This document shows positions 25,289 through 33,995 of a DNA stretch of 64,000 nucleotides, piece by piece. This DNA comes from Bacillota bacterium (GTDB lineage Bacteria; Bacillota; Clostridia; Lachnospirales; Lachnospiraceae): positions 1-64,000 of the forward strand of contig JAEYGZ010000032.1 in the NCBI GenBank assembly GCA_023409535.1. The letters run 5' to 3'. Both the position numbers and the translations under genes were made by a program. Each line of letters begins with the position of its first letter. Positions within the stretch are counted from its first letter, which is position 1. The notes under the pieces were generated by a model. The model did no database searches, was not told the DNA's origin, and was given only the letters and a program-made list of their open reading frames with translations.

Positions 25289-25804
25289 CTAAGCTGTATA
25301 TAAATAGCCTTTTTCCTCTAAGGCCCGTTCAATCCGGTTCAGGGTATCCTCCGTATCTGCGACCACGGTATGCTGGTGCACACCGGCGGTCAGGTCCTTT
25401 AAGGGAACAATTTTCTTCTCCTTAACCTTCTTTACAAAGTCATAAACATCCTGCCGGTTGCGAATTGTTAATGCGGTGGCGATATCGCCATAGATCTCAT
25501 GATTTACAATAACATCAAGGATTCTTCCGCCATTATCTACGATGGTACATAACTCATCCTCAATCTGCTCCGTGGTATGGCGGACCTTCATTATCCGCTT
25601 TACCCGGGGCTCATCGGAATGAAAGATGAGATAACCCTTGGTAGTTGACAGGATATTGATGCCGGTAGCACGAAGCAAGGTAATGTCCTGAACGATAACC
25701 TGCCTGCTTACTCCAAGAAGCTTGGATAATTCGCCCCCGGAGACCGGTTCTGCCTGATCATTTAATATTTTCACAAGTTGTTCTCTGCGGCTGCTTCCTT
25801 CCAT
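25289..25804 (-). CDS. niaR: NiaR transcriptional repressor of NAD/niacin genes
   Basis: 171 residues from the ATG at 25804, placed 3 bases after GAAAGGAGC; the frame extends to 25828 without a better site. The N-terminal HTH_11 domain reads PVSGGELSKLLGVSRQVIVQD. The C-terminal 3H domain shows its three conserved histidines in VRHTTEQIEDEL, VNHEIYGDI and GVHQHTVVAD. NiaR binds nicotinic acid, with the 3H histidines holding a metal, and represses niacin uptake and NAD synthesis genes. No target gene lies next to it. It is a single-gene transcript with its own terminator. Confidence 0.9.
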   Translation of the reverse strand: MEGSSRREQLVKILNDQAEPVSGGELSKLLGVSRQVIVQDITLLRATGINILSTTKGYLIFHSDEPRVKRIMKVRHTTEQIEDELCTIVDNGGRILDVIVNHEIYGDIATALTIRNRQDVYDFVKKVKEKKIVPLKDLTAGVHQHTVVADTEDTLNRIERALEEKGYLYTA

Positions 25805-25971
25805 TAGGCTCCTTTCTCCAAATTTCATAAAGACATTTGCATTTCCAGCGTCTTCATATATAATAATGTTATTCCTATAAAATAATTATATACTGATGGA
25901 AACTGATTGGCAACGGCTTTTGTGCTTACAGGCCCAAAGTTTGCATAGATAGAAAGGCAAGGGGTTTTGAT

Positions 25972-26241
25972 ATGTTTCGTTTATGGGCTAAGGTTTTTAA
26001 GGATAATCGCATGCTGAAGGATATGGTGGTGTGCAATGATGATCCGGAAATGAGAAGAACACAGAAGGTATTTGCGGCGATTGATGAGATCTGCCATGCA
26101 TACGATTTGTCTAAGCCGATTTGGCTCAAACCTACCATCGCAGATTTTAAGAAGCATGATAAATGCAGGTTTACCCGGGATAACTTCATTGATCAGATAG
26201 AGTTTGATTATCTGGAGATCCATGTGATCGAAGAAGATTAG
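25972..26241 (+). CDS. Small conserved Clostridia protein of unknown function
   Basis: 89 residues, soluble, rich in Asp, Lys and aromatic residues. It opens FRLWAKVFKDNRMLKD, followed by RTQKVFAAIDEICHAYDLSK and a C-terminal FIDQIEFDYLEIHVIEED. I recall similar short proteins in Lachnospiraceae genomes, but no domain name or function. AAGGGGTTT lies just before the ATG. It is followed by an M15 peptidase lipoprotein 90 bases on and may share its transcript. Confidence 0.6.
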   Translation: MFRLWAKVFKDNRMLKDMVVCNDDPEMRRTQKVFAAIDEICHAYDLSKPIWLKPTIADFKKHDKCRFTRDNFIDQIEFDYLEIHVIEED

Positions 26242-26331
26242 AAGGGCATAGAATAGGAGCATGGTAATCATTTTGTAAAAGACATCACCCGGGCAGGAAA
26301 GCATGGGTGCGTGGAAAGGGCTTGAGAACAT

Positions 26332-27369
26332 ATGAAGAAGAAATATAAGATACTGCCCGTAGTTCTGGCACTCATAGTAATGCTGACAGCCTGCAAGGAT
26401 ACCAGGAAGGATGATCTGTTCAAGCAAGCTCCTGGTGAGAAGACACTATCGCAGGCAAATGACACCGAAGAGGAGCCGACACCGGTACCGACGGAGGTTG
26501 CAGCAGAGGAGCCGGCACCCACAGAGGCTGTGATTGCTGAAGTGCCGCCAACAGAGCCGGTAGTTCCGGTTGAAGAGACGTTATCACCAGGTAAGCCGGA
26601 CTTAAACCGGGAAAATGATACCGAAAAGGACGATCGGCCACAGCCGGAGGATCAGGACGGCGGTAAGGCGAGTCAAGCAAATAATTATGATAATAAAGCG
26701 GTTAATCAAGAAAGCAGACAAGGGAATAATGCAGATCAGAACCGGCAGCAGGAGGAGACGATGGAGACCTTGAGTGATAATATTGACAAAGAATTTTATT
26801 ATGAGAAGCTGAGTGACGGGATAAAGGCGCGAATTAACGGAAAGTCTTATGCGAAGGACTGTAAGGTTCCATATTCGGACCTGCGCTATGTTAAGGTGCT
26901 CCACTACGGCTTTGACGGTGAGGTCCATGAGGGTGAGCTAATCGTGAATAAGGCCATCGCCGGGGATATTGTAGACATCTTTAAGGAGTTATATGATATA
27001 AAATACCCCATTGAGAAAATGGTTCTGGTAGATGAATATAATGCTGATGATAATGCCTCCATGGCGGATAATAATACCTCCTCCTTCAATTACCGGGTAG
27101 TAGAGGGAACCGACAGGATATCCCTGCACGGTTATGGCCTGGCGATCGATATTAATCCACTGTATAACCCTTATATTCACACCATCAAGGGTGAGAAGGT
27201 CATTACACCTGTCAATGGTGCGCAGTATGCAGACCGGTCTTTGGACTGCGAATATTACATTAAAAAGAATGATGATTTATACAATGCCTTCATCGAACGC
27301 GGCTTCACCTGGGGCGGAGACTGGAAGAACAGCAAGGATTATCAGCATTTTCAGAAGGAACCGGAGTAG
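26332..27369 (+). CDS. Lipoprotein with M15 D,D-/L,D-type peptidase domain
   Basis: 345 residues. A lipoprotein signal ends at Cys21 (VMLTAC). A Pro/Glu/Thr-rich and then Asn/Gln-rich linker spans about 25-140. The C-terminal domain is of the peptidase M15C type: SLHGYGLAIDINPLYNP supplies the first His and Asp zinc ligands and DYQHFQ the last His. Such enzymes cut peptide stems of peptidoglycan (L-Ala-D-Glu or D-Ala-D-Ala type). It would sit on the outer face of the membrane and act on the wall. Its position between a SpoIIQ-like gene and dnaX gives no firm hint. AAAGGGCTTG precedes the ATG. Confidence 0.8.
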   Translation: MKKKYKILPVVLALIVMLTACKDTRKDDLFKQAPGEKTLSQANDTEEEPTPVPTEVAAEEPAPTEAVIAEVPPTEPVVPVEETLSPGKPDLNRENDTEKDDRPQPEDQDGGKASQANNYDNKAVNQESRQGNNADQNRQQEETMETLSDNIDKEFYYEKLSDGIKARINGKSYAKDCKVPYSDLRYVKVLHYGFDGEVHEGELIVNKAIAGDIVDIFKELYDIKYPIEKMVLVDEYNADDNASMADNNTSSFNYRVVEGTDRISLHGYGLAIDINPLYNPYIHTIKGEKVITPVNGAQYADRSLDCEYYIKKNDDLYNAFIERGFTWGGDWKNSKDYQHFQKEPE

Positions 27370-27437
27370 AGGGATAAATCACAAAACATTGATTTCACGC
27401 CCCGTTAATGTTATAATGTCCACGATAAGCAGATTAG

Positions 27438-27496
27438 TCCATGTGCATAAGTATGTTTACCAAGCTTGCTTGAGTAAATATACTTATGTACATGGA
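27438..27496. repeat. Long imperfect inverted repeat upstream of the HD-GYP gene
   Basis: Arms of about 22 bases (27438-27460 and 27474-27496) pair with two mismatches around a 13-base loop. The flanking motif AAGCAGATTAGT occurs at 27427 and again at 27547. There is no T-run, so it is not a plain terminator. It could be a leader structure or a small repeat element. Confidence 0.5.
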
Positions 27497-27617
27497 TAAG
27501 TGTAACGTGAGCAAATGCTAATTTGCGAGTTCTTAATCTGCGTAAAAGCAGATTAGTTCATAGTTAACTTCTAATCCGCGTAACTTAATAGGTGTTTGTT
27601 TATAAGGGAGCATATTT

Positions 27618-28649
27618 ATGAGGCAGCTTTTGATTTCAGACATGGACAAGACAATGTATGAGAGATTAAGTCAGGCATTGTCGGGTAGTTATAAGATATC
27701 TCCCCTATCACAGAATGCAGACCTGTCAGAATATCTGCAGCGTATTACCGCCGAACTGATTATACTGACAATTTCTGAAAATGATTTATCCGGCGATACC
27801 CTATATAAGCAAATAAAAGACATTCCGGCAGCCCGTGATATCCCGATTGTCTTTCTTGCAGAACAAGCCGGTGCCAAGTTAGAAGAAAGGCTTCTGGGGC
27901 TTGGAGTACAGGATTTCATTAGCATGCCCGCCACGGCTGCCATGCTATATAATAAGCTGGAGAATGTAATCGAGCTCCACACCCTGCGGGGTGACCGTAA
28001 TTTCGCTGACAAATATCAGGACGCCATCTCCTTCAGCTTTGCGGAGCTGGTGGATTGCCGGGATGAGACCACAGGCGGTCATCTGAAGAATACAACCCAG
28101 TATTTTAAAATATTATTGGAAGAGGCAATTGCGCGGGAAGAATATAAGGAAATACTTCATAAGGAGGATGTGCGTGATCTGCTCAGGTCCGCCACCCTCC
28201 ATGATATCGGAAAGATCGGTATCAATGATGATGTCCTGCGTAAGACCTCACCCTTGGATTATCATGAATATGAGCATATGAAGACGCACACTACCCTGGG
28301 AAAGCAGGCATTTGATAAAATTATCCGCGAAACCGGAGGGAGCAGATGGCTGTATCTGGCCAGAGATATAGCCTACTGCCATCATGAGCGTTGGGACGGG
28401 ACAGGCTACCCGAATGGCTTAAAGGGAGAAGAAATCCCTATTTATGCCAGGCTTATGGCGGTAGCCGACGTCTATGACGCATTGACCCAGGTTCGCCCGT
28501 ATAAAAGCGCCTATACCCATGAGCAGGCCATGGATATTATCATGGAAGGCAAAGGGACGTTATTTGACCCAAGGCTTGTAGAGTTGTTTGTAAATGCGAA
28601 TGAGCGCTTTAAGAAAGTGCTGGCCAGCAGAAATAATGGAACGGTTTAA
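27618..28649 (+). CDS. Response regulator with HD-GYP domain (likely c-di-GMP phosphodiesterase)
   Basis: 343 residues. Residues 1-120 form a receiver-like domain; the strand LIILTISENDLSGD lies where the phospho-Asp normally sits, so phosphorylation is uncertain. The HD-GYP domain follows: HDIGKIGINDDVL carries the HD pair, HHERWDGTGYPNGLKGEEIP carries the GYP element, and ARLMAVADVYDALT the following metal-binding region. HD-GYP enzymes break c-di-GMP and control motility, in keeping with the flagellar-type gene at the right edge. AAGGGAG lies before the ATG. dnaX starts 17 bases after the stop, so read-through is possible. Confidence 0.88.
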   Translation: MRQLLISDMDKTMYERLSQALSGSYKISPLSQNADLSEYLQRITAELIILTISENDLSGDTLYKQIKDIPAARDIPIVFLAEQAGAKLEERLLGLGVQDFISMPATAAMLYNKLENVIELHTLRGDRNFADKYQDAISFSFAELVDCRDETTGGHLKNTTQYFKILLEEAIAREEYKEILHKEDVRDLLRSATLHDIGKIGINDDVLRKTSPLDYHEYEHMKTHTTLGKQAFDKIIRETGGSRWLYLARDIAYCHHERWDGTGYPNGLKGEEIPIYARLMAVADVYDALTQVRPYKSAYTHEQAMDIIMEGKGTLFDPRLVELFVNANERFKKVLASRNNGTV

Positions 28650-28666
28650 CGGAAAGGAAGTAGCCT

Positions 28667-30241
28667 ATGTCATACACGGCTCTTTACAGAAAGTTCCGCC
28701 CGGATAATTTCCTGGATGTAAAAGGGCAGGAGCACATTGTAACAACATTAAAAAATCAAATAAAGGCCGAAAGAATCGGACATGCCTATCTGTTTTGCGG
28801 TACCAGAGGTACCGGTAAGACCACAGTGGCGAAGCTCCTTGCCAAGGTGGTAAACTGCGAGCACCCGGTAGACGGAAATCCCTGCAATGAGTGCAGTATG
28901 TGCAAAGCAATCGCCGCGCAGACCTCCATGAATGTCATCGAAATCGATGCTGCTTCCAACAACGGTGTTGACAATGTCAGGGAGATCGTGGAAGAGGTCA
29001 GATATTCACCCACCGAGGGTAAATACAAGGTATATATCATAGACGAGGTTCATATGCTTTCGGCAGGAGCATTTAATGCATTGCTTAAGACCATTGAGGA
29101 ACCGCCTTCCTATGTCATATTTATTCTGGCTACCACGGAGGTCCATAAGATTCCGGTAACCATACTTTCCAGATGCCAGAGATACGATTTTAAACGAATT
29201 ACCATAGACATCATCACGGAGCGGTTAGCCGAGCTGATGAGAGCCGAAGAGATTGAAGCGGAGGATAAGGCACTTCGCTATGTGGCGCGGGTTGCGGATG
29301 GCTCCATGCGAGATGCTTTAAGCTTGTTGGATCAATGCATCTCCTTCTATCTGGGGCAGAAATTAACCTATGACAATGTGCTTGAGGTCTTGGGTGCAGT
29401 GGATACCCAGGTGTTTGCAAAGCTGATAAGGCATATCAGGAGTCAGGACGTCTCAGCCTGCATTAAGCTTCTGGAGGAGATCGAGAGCTCAGGCAGAGAG
29501 CTTGGGCAGTTCACAATTGATTTTATCTGGTACCTTCGTAATTTATTATTGGTGAAGACGACTGAAGACATCTCGGATATCATTATAGAGATGTCAACCG
29601 AGAACCTGGCAATACTGCAGAAGGAAGCAGCGGATATCGATGACCAGTCTCTGATGAGGTATATCAGGGTATTCTCCGAGCTATCGAACCAGATCCGGTA
29701 TGCCACAAGAAAGAGAGTCTTAATAGAGATTGCCCTGATCAAGCTGTGTAAGCCGGAGATGGAGGCTAACCTTGATTCCGTAATCAGCCGCATCAGAATG
29801 CTGGAGGAGAAGCTGGAGCGCGGGGTGGTAATGGAGGCAGCGCATCCGGTTGCACAGAAGGAAGCAGGAAAGGAACCGCAGGCTAAGAAAGCACCTGTTA
29901 TTTTGCCGGAAGCATTACCGGAGGACCTTAAACAGGCAGCAGCCAGCTGGAAGAATGTGATCAGTCAGGTTGGGCGAAAGGCACCTGCCCTTCCCACCGT
30001 ACTTCAGGGAGCGACCCTCGGTGTAGACGGTAATCAGGGACTGCTTCTCGTGGTGACGGATCCGCTTGATAAGGATGTGATCGAGCGGGAAGTGCATATG
30101 CAGCTGATTAAGGATACCTTTGCGGGACTGCTTCAGAAGCAGGTGCAAATTAGTGTGAGATATCTGGACAGGAATAAGGAAAGCATGGAAGAGGTTCCGG
30201 ATCTGTCCAAGTTAATAAAGATGCCGATATCATATGAGTAA
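28667..30241 (+). CDS. dnaX: DNA polymerase III gamma/tau subunit
   Basis: 524 residues. DnaX is the ATPase of the clamp loader. The N-terminus SYTALYRKFRPDNFLDVKGQ is diagnostic. Walker A is GTRGTGKTTVAKLL, the zinc module is formed by Cys residues in NCEHPVDGNPCNECSMC, Walker B is VYIIDEVHML, and ATTEVHKIPVTILSRCQRYDF is the conserved sensor region. The C-terminal 130 residues are variable, as in other Firmicutes. GGAAAGGAAG precedes the ATG. ybaB follows 23 bases downstream, the standard arrangement, but the usual third gene recR is 12 kb away. Confidence 0.97.
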   Translation: MSYTALYRKFRPDNFLDVKGQEHIVTTLKNQIKAERIGHAYLFCGTRGTGKTTVAKLLAKVVNCEHPVDGNPCNECSMCKAIAAQTSMNVIEIDAASNNGVDNVREIVEEVRYSPTEGKYKVYIIDEVHMLSAGAFNALLKTIEEPPSYVIFILATTEVHKIPVTILSRCQRYDFKRITIDIITERLAELMRAEEIEAEDKALRYVARVADGSMRDALSLLDQCISFYLGQKLTYDNVLEVLGAVDTQVFAKLIRHIRSQDVSACIKLLEEIESSGRELGQFTIDFIWYLRNLLLVKTTEDISDIIIEMSTENLAILQKEAADIDDQSLMRYIRVFSELSNQIRYATRKRVLIEIALIKLCKPEMEANLDSVISRIRMLEEKLERGVVMEAAHPVAQKEAGKEPQAKKAPVILPEALPEDLKQAAASWKNVISQVGRKAPALPTVLQGATLGVDGNQGLLLVVTDPLDKDVIEREVHMQLIKDTFAGLLQKQVQISVRYLDRNKESMEEVPDLSKLIKMPISYE

Positions 30242-30264
30242 ATAACTGAAAGGAGATTAATAGA

Positions 30265-30618
30265 ATGGCTAAAAAAGGTGGATTTCCGGGCGGAGGTATT
30301 CCGGGAAATATGGGTAATCTGATGAAGCAGGCGCAGAGAATGCAAAAGCAGATGGAGGAGAAAACCAAGGAGCTTGAGGATAAAGAGTATGAGGCAAGTG
30401 CCGGCGGCGGTGCGGTAACCGTAACGGTATCCGGTAAAAAGGAGATTTCTTCTGTTAAATTAAGCAAAGAGGTTGTGGATCCCGATGATATCGAGATGCT
30501 GGAGGACTTGATCGTAGCGGCTGCCAACGAAGCACTCCGCAAGATGGAAGAAGAATCCTCCTCAGCGATGGGCCAGATCACAAACGGGCTGAGCGGTCTT
30601 GGAGGCTTTCCTTTTTAA
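30265..30618 (+). CDS. ybaB: YbaB/EbfC-family nucleoid-associated protein
   Basis: 117 residues with a Gly-rich start, a helix MKQAQRMQKQMEEKTKELED and the conserved YEASAGGGAVTVTVSGKKE strand region. EbfC-type proteins bind DNA as dimers. AAAGGAG precedes the ATG. It follows dnaX in the usual way and is followed by a hairpin and then a 12-kb block before recR. Confidence 0.93.
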   Translation: MAKKGGFPGGGIPGNMGNLMKQAQRMQKQMEEKTKELEDKEYEASAGGGAVTVTVSGKKEISSVKLSKEVVDPDDIEMLEDLIVAAANEALRKMEEESSSAMGQITNGLSGLGGFPF

Positions 30619-30647
30619 TAAATTTTAAATAGTGTGAAATAAGGTTA

Positions 30648-30675
30648 AGGAAAGCATCCTTTGGGGTGCTTTCCT
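30648..30675 (+). terminator. Hairpin after ybaB
   Basis: A 12-bp stem (30648-30659 with 30664-30675, one G-U) has a 4-base loop, but the tail is TAATAT rather than a T-run. It lies 30 bases after the ybaB stop and is probably a weak terminator. Confidence 0.55.
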
Positions 30676-30681
30676 AATATA

Positions 30682-30724
30682 CATTCGACACCTTTGAGGG
30701 ATTTTCCCTCAAAGGTGTCGAATG
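30682..30724. repeat. Perfect 20-bp inverted repeat at the dnaX-ybaB/insert boundary
   Basis: Arms 30682-30701 and 30705-30724 are exact inverted copies around a 3-base loop, with no T-run. It lies between ybaB and the stop of the minus-strand sensor gene, where the block separating ybaB from recR begins. Confidence 0.8.
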
Positions 30725-30761
30725 AACAAAGTGCGCAGTATCCTTTTGAATATTCTTTTAA

Positions 30762-33269
30762 TTATGGTATGTATTGCTCCACTATACTAATCACCATGTT
30801 ATTATCAATAACAATCCAAAACGGCGGAGAATAGTCAGTATACTTGTTAATATGAGTTACAAAGCCATTCAAATCGACTGCTGAGGCTTCGCCATTATTA
30901 TTCCAGTCAATAATTTGATATTCTGTTTTATCAGTTACTGTATAGCTTTTGGTGTCTGACGCAGGATTATTTATATAAAAACCGTTTGGCAAGTCATTAT
31001 CAGAGTTAAGATTAAGTTCATTAATTCGGTCTGTGTCGTTCAAAGTTATCCATTCGATTTCATCAAATTCAAAACTACTGTTTGTAGTGCCAAAATTACG
31101 AATATACCCAATTTCCTTAATATCTGTGTTGTCGGTATTAGATACTAGATAAAATCTTTCTTTTATCTGATCTATTGATAAAAACAATTGCTTATATTCT
31201 TCGGCCTTTTGGCTATCCATAATTGCCATATCTAAAGGAGTATAAAGAATATATGCCTGCTTGCCTTTTTCTGCCAGCAATATCCCTGCGATTGGAGAAT
31301 CGTTTAATAAATTTTTATAATCATCTCCTGATATAACAACTATCTTAAAAAATTCCTGATAGTTTTCGTCTTCAAACTCATATTGAGAATAAACAAAGGA
31401 AATGGATTCATCTGCTTCAATCACCTTATATTTATTTTCCCAATCAGAAGGAATGTCAAAAGTAAACCCGTATTTACTGTTTATATAATCTGATCTGGGT
31501 GACTGATTTGATGCAGCGGTTCCATTCAAAATGAGCCATCGAGAATCTTCATCAAAAACAACGTTTATTAGTTCTGTAACAAGATTATCTTTATCATATT
31601 CATACCAGGCTACCGATCCACCAGAAGCATAGCGAGCCGATCCATTGTTAAATATCGTTAGAATTATATCAATAGTACTAAATCGTAAGGCTATATCGAA
31701 GGTTTCTAGGGGCTTGTCTGTGGGAGCAAGATACCAAGTCCCCGCCTTGGTTAGGGCATCATAAATGGATTTTGACACAGCATCCTCATCCATAGAGAGA
31801 AGTTCCTTTGAAGAAACAACTGTCTCTTTAGAATCCAAACACTGAACATTTATGGCATTATATTTAAATAATTCTTCACTAATGAAAGAGATAGAGCCGT
31901 TGACACTGTTCTCCTCCATATCGTTAATACCAGACGGTGAAAGGGAATCCCATATTTTCCACTCTGCGTTTTTATCTGCTCTAGTCAGATAAAAAAACTG
32001 TTCAAGTTCCCCCTCGTTATAGAAAACCTTTGTGTTGTCATAGTCCACGGTGTATTTTGCGTCCACGGCAATCATGTTTTCGGCAATGTATTCATTCGTC
32101 CAGCCCTTTGTATTTGCCAATTCGCTACCCGAATACATTTCCTTAATTCGTGCCGTTTCTTCATTTGATATTTCTACTTTTTCAATTGAGAGGCTGATTA
32201 CATAGTCTTTGTCCTTTTCAGCCTCAAGATATTCTCTAATTACACTGTCAGCCGAACTGTTACCGGCATCTGCTGTGCAGGCAATTAATACTCCGGTCAA
32301 TACGGTACAAAGAAGTACGGCAAGGAGAACAGGTGCGCCATGGCTCTTTTTCCCTGTGTTTAAAATATTGATGAATCTGGTCTTTATAGTCCGTTGACCT
32401 CCATGAAAATATGTTGATAAGGCTGTTTTCTTCATTCTTTCCCGCTGAATAGACGCGAGAATTGTTTCGGTGTATACCTTCCGTTCTGTGAAAGACATTC
32501 CATTTGTTATAACATCATCACAGGACAATTCCAAATCTTCACCAGCCTCATGGAACATCAAATACACGACGGGATTATACCAATGAATGGCATTTGCAAC
32601 GATAAGCAGCAGCTTATACCACAAATCGTTTCGTTTGCAGTGGGCCAACTCATGCCGGACGATAAAGGAAAGTTCGGCATCAGAATAGGTTTCACAAGGC
32701 AGAATGAGTAAAGGACGAAAGAAGCCTATCATGAGGGGGCTGGAAACAGCGTCACTGATAAGGGGAACAACTTTCTTTGAAAGGCTGATTTGTGAGGACG
32801 TCAAATGAATTGTGTCTTCAACGCGTGGTTCCTGGGGCGATCTGCTCCAACGCAATACTTTTCTCTTGAAAATGAAATATCCCGCCATTTGATATATCAT
32901 AAAAGCAACAATGCCTATACTCCATATTATCATAATTACATCCAGCAATGTAGTAGTCTTTTGCGCTGTTTCGTCCAAAGGCTGTACTGGCTCCGGCTGG
33001 ATAACAACTGCACCCGGCATGGGGGAAACGGGCAGCACACGATTAGAGGTTGCTATTGTCGTATTGGGTATGTTTATCTCGACTGGCGCGTTCGGCAGAG
33101 AAATATTTATTGGAATAATTAACCGAACAGCTAACAACAACCATATCCAATATTTCCATTTCGCTGCATAAGTTTTATTGAGATAAGGTGCAAGCAAGCG
33201 AAGCCCCAAAATAATGATGCTGGTTGTGACAGAAATTTCAATAAGCCGAATAAACACGGTTTCAATCAT
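30762..33269 (-). CDS. BlaR1-like M56 membrane metalloprotease sensor with a large atypical C-terminal domain
   Basis: 835 residues from the ATG at 33269, behind GGGGAGG; the longer frame lacks a site. The N-terminal 300 residues follow the BlaR1/MecR1 plan: several membrane helices and a cytoplasmic zinc-protease loop with His206-Glu-Leu-Ala-His210. A further membrane helix ends near VLLCTVLTGVLIACT. BlaR1 would then carry an extracellular penicillin-binding domain with Ser-x-x-Lys. Here the roughly 480-residue outer part lacks a clear transpeptidase signature and instead reads as several mixed alpha/beta segments. It may sense something other than beta-lactams. Its start overlaps the BlaI-type repressor by 8 bases, and cleavage of that repressor is the expected output. 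Confidence 0.82.
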   Translation of the reverse strand: MIETVFIRLIEISVTTSIIILGLRLLAPYLNKTYAAKWKYWIWLLLAVRLIIPINISLPNAPVEINIPNTTIATSNRVLPVSPMPGAVVIQPEPVQPLDETAQKTTTLLDVIMIIWSIGIVAFMIYQMAGYFIFKRKVLRWSRSPQEPRVEDTIHLTSSQISLSKKVVPLISDAVSSPLMIGFFRPLLILPCETYSDAELSFIVRHELAHCKRNDLWYKLLLIVANAIHWYNPVVYLMFHEAGEDLELSCDDVITNGMSFTERKVYTETILASIQRERMKKTALSTYFHGGQRTIKTRFINILNTGKKSHGAPVLLAVLLCTVLTGVLIACTADAGNSSADSVIREYLEAEKDKDYVISLSIEKVEISNEETARIKEMYSGSELANTKGWTNEYIAENMIAVDAKYTVDYDNTKVFYNEGELEQFFYLTRADKNAEWKIWDSLSPSGINDMEENSVNGSISFISEELFKYNAINVQCLDSKETVVSSKELLSMDEDAVSKSIYDALTKAGTWYLAPTDKPLETFDIALRFSTIDIILTIFNNGSARYASGGSVAWYEYDKDNLVTELINVVFDEDSRWLILNGTAASNQSPRSDYINSKYGFTFDIPSDWENKYKVIEADESISFVYSQYEFEDENYQEFFKIVVISGDDYKNLLNDSPIAGILLAEKGKQAYILYTPLDMAIMDSQKAEEYKQLFLSIDQIKERFYLVSNTDNTDIKEIGYIRNFGTTNSSFEFDEIEWITLNDTDRINELNLNSDNDLPNGFYINNPASDTKSYTVTDKTEYQIIDWNNNGEASAVDLNGFVTHINKYTDYSPPFWIVIDNNMVISIVEQYIP

Positions 33270-33657
33270 GCCTATTCCTCCCCTCAATTTCCTCAATGAG
33301 CTTTCGCAGCTCTGATAAATCATCATCGTTGATAGTGTTGCTGTTATAAAGACTGGTCACAAGATTTTGCACAGAGTTATTGTATAAGCGTTCTAAGAAA
33401 GAACGACTTTCCTTCGCTCTGTACTCCTGTGCTGAAATCAGTGCGGAATAGTAATTAGTGCGTGTACTTCTATCGCAGTAGATAAACCCTTTATCCGATA
33501 ATCTTGCCAGAGTCGTCATTAAAGTGGACAGTGCCCAATTCCTGCGACCATGCAACCGTTCCAGAATATAATTAGAAGTAACAGGCTCCAAAGCGTCCCA
33601 TACCACCAACATAATTTCCAACTCTGCATCGCCCAAACGCTTGATTTTCTCGTTCAC
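33262..33657 (-). CDS. BlaI/MecI-family repressor
   Basis: 131 residues from GTG at 33657, which AAGGAGG precedes by 9 bases; the upstream extension of the frame lacks a site and the family is about 120-130 residues. The winged helix includes LGDAELEIMLVVWDALEPV, RRNWALSTLMTTLARLSDKGF and a wing with YCDRSTRTNYYSALIS. The C-terminal helices carry the dimerisation part. BlaI-type repressors bind as dimers to palindromes and are cleaved by the partner M56 protease. The operator at 33706-33735 overlaps its promoter, so autoregulation is likely. Confidence 0.9.
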   Translation of the reverse strand: MNEKIKRLGDAELEIMLVVWDALEPVTSNYILERLHGRRNWALSTLMTTLARLSDKGFIYCDRSTRTNYYSALISAQEYRAKESRSFLERLYNNSVQNLVTSLYNSNTINDDDLSELRKLIEEIEGRNRHD

Positions 33658-33705
33658 TAAATATAACCTCCTTAAAACATAGTTGAGTATTTTGTTATAT
33701 GTTCG

Positions 33706-33740
33706 AATAACATTATACAAACGTATAATGTTATTGTCAA
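33706..33740 (-). promoter_or_regulatory. Promoter with embedded BlaI operator
   Basis: On the minus strand TTGACA (33740-33735) and TATAAT (33717-33712) are both consensus with a 17-bp spacer. A 30-base palindrome with perfect 13-bp arms (33706-33718 and 33723-33735) and a 4-base centre covers the spacer and -10. Repressor bound here would block the polymerase. Confidence 0.88.
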
Positions 33741-33995
33741 GTAAAAATGAGCAGGTATTTGATATATTTAGTTATCATGGCTGTCCGCTGAACGGTTTTT
33801 GAAAAAGTCTTTTTCATTTATAACAATAGTAATTTATCCAATCAACATTATAAAATTTAGGTTGACAGGAAACCTATTTCCATGTTGAATTATCAAAAAA
33901 AATAGCATATACTCTGATTAATCTCTGACATACAGCGAATAATATGAGGTGATACAGGCGCTTGCTGAGAAAATACAAAAGGAGGCTTTGAACTA

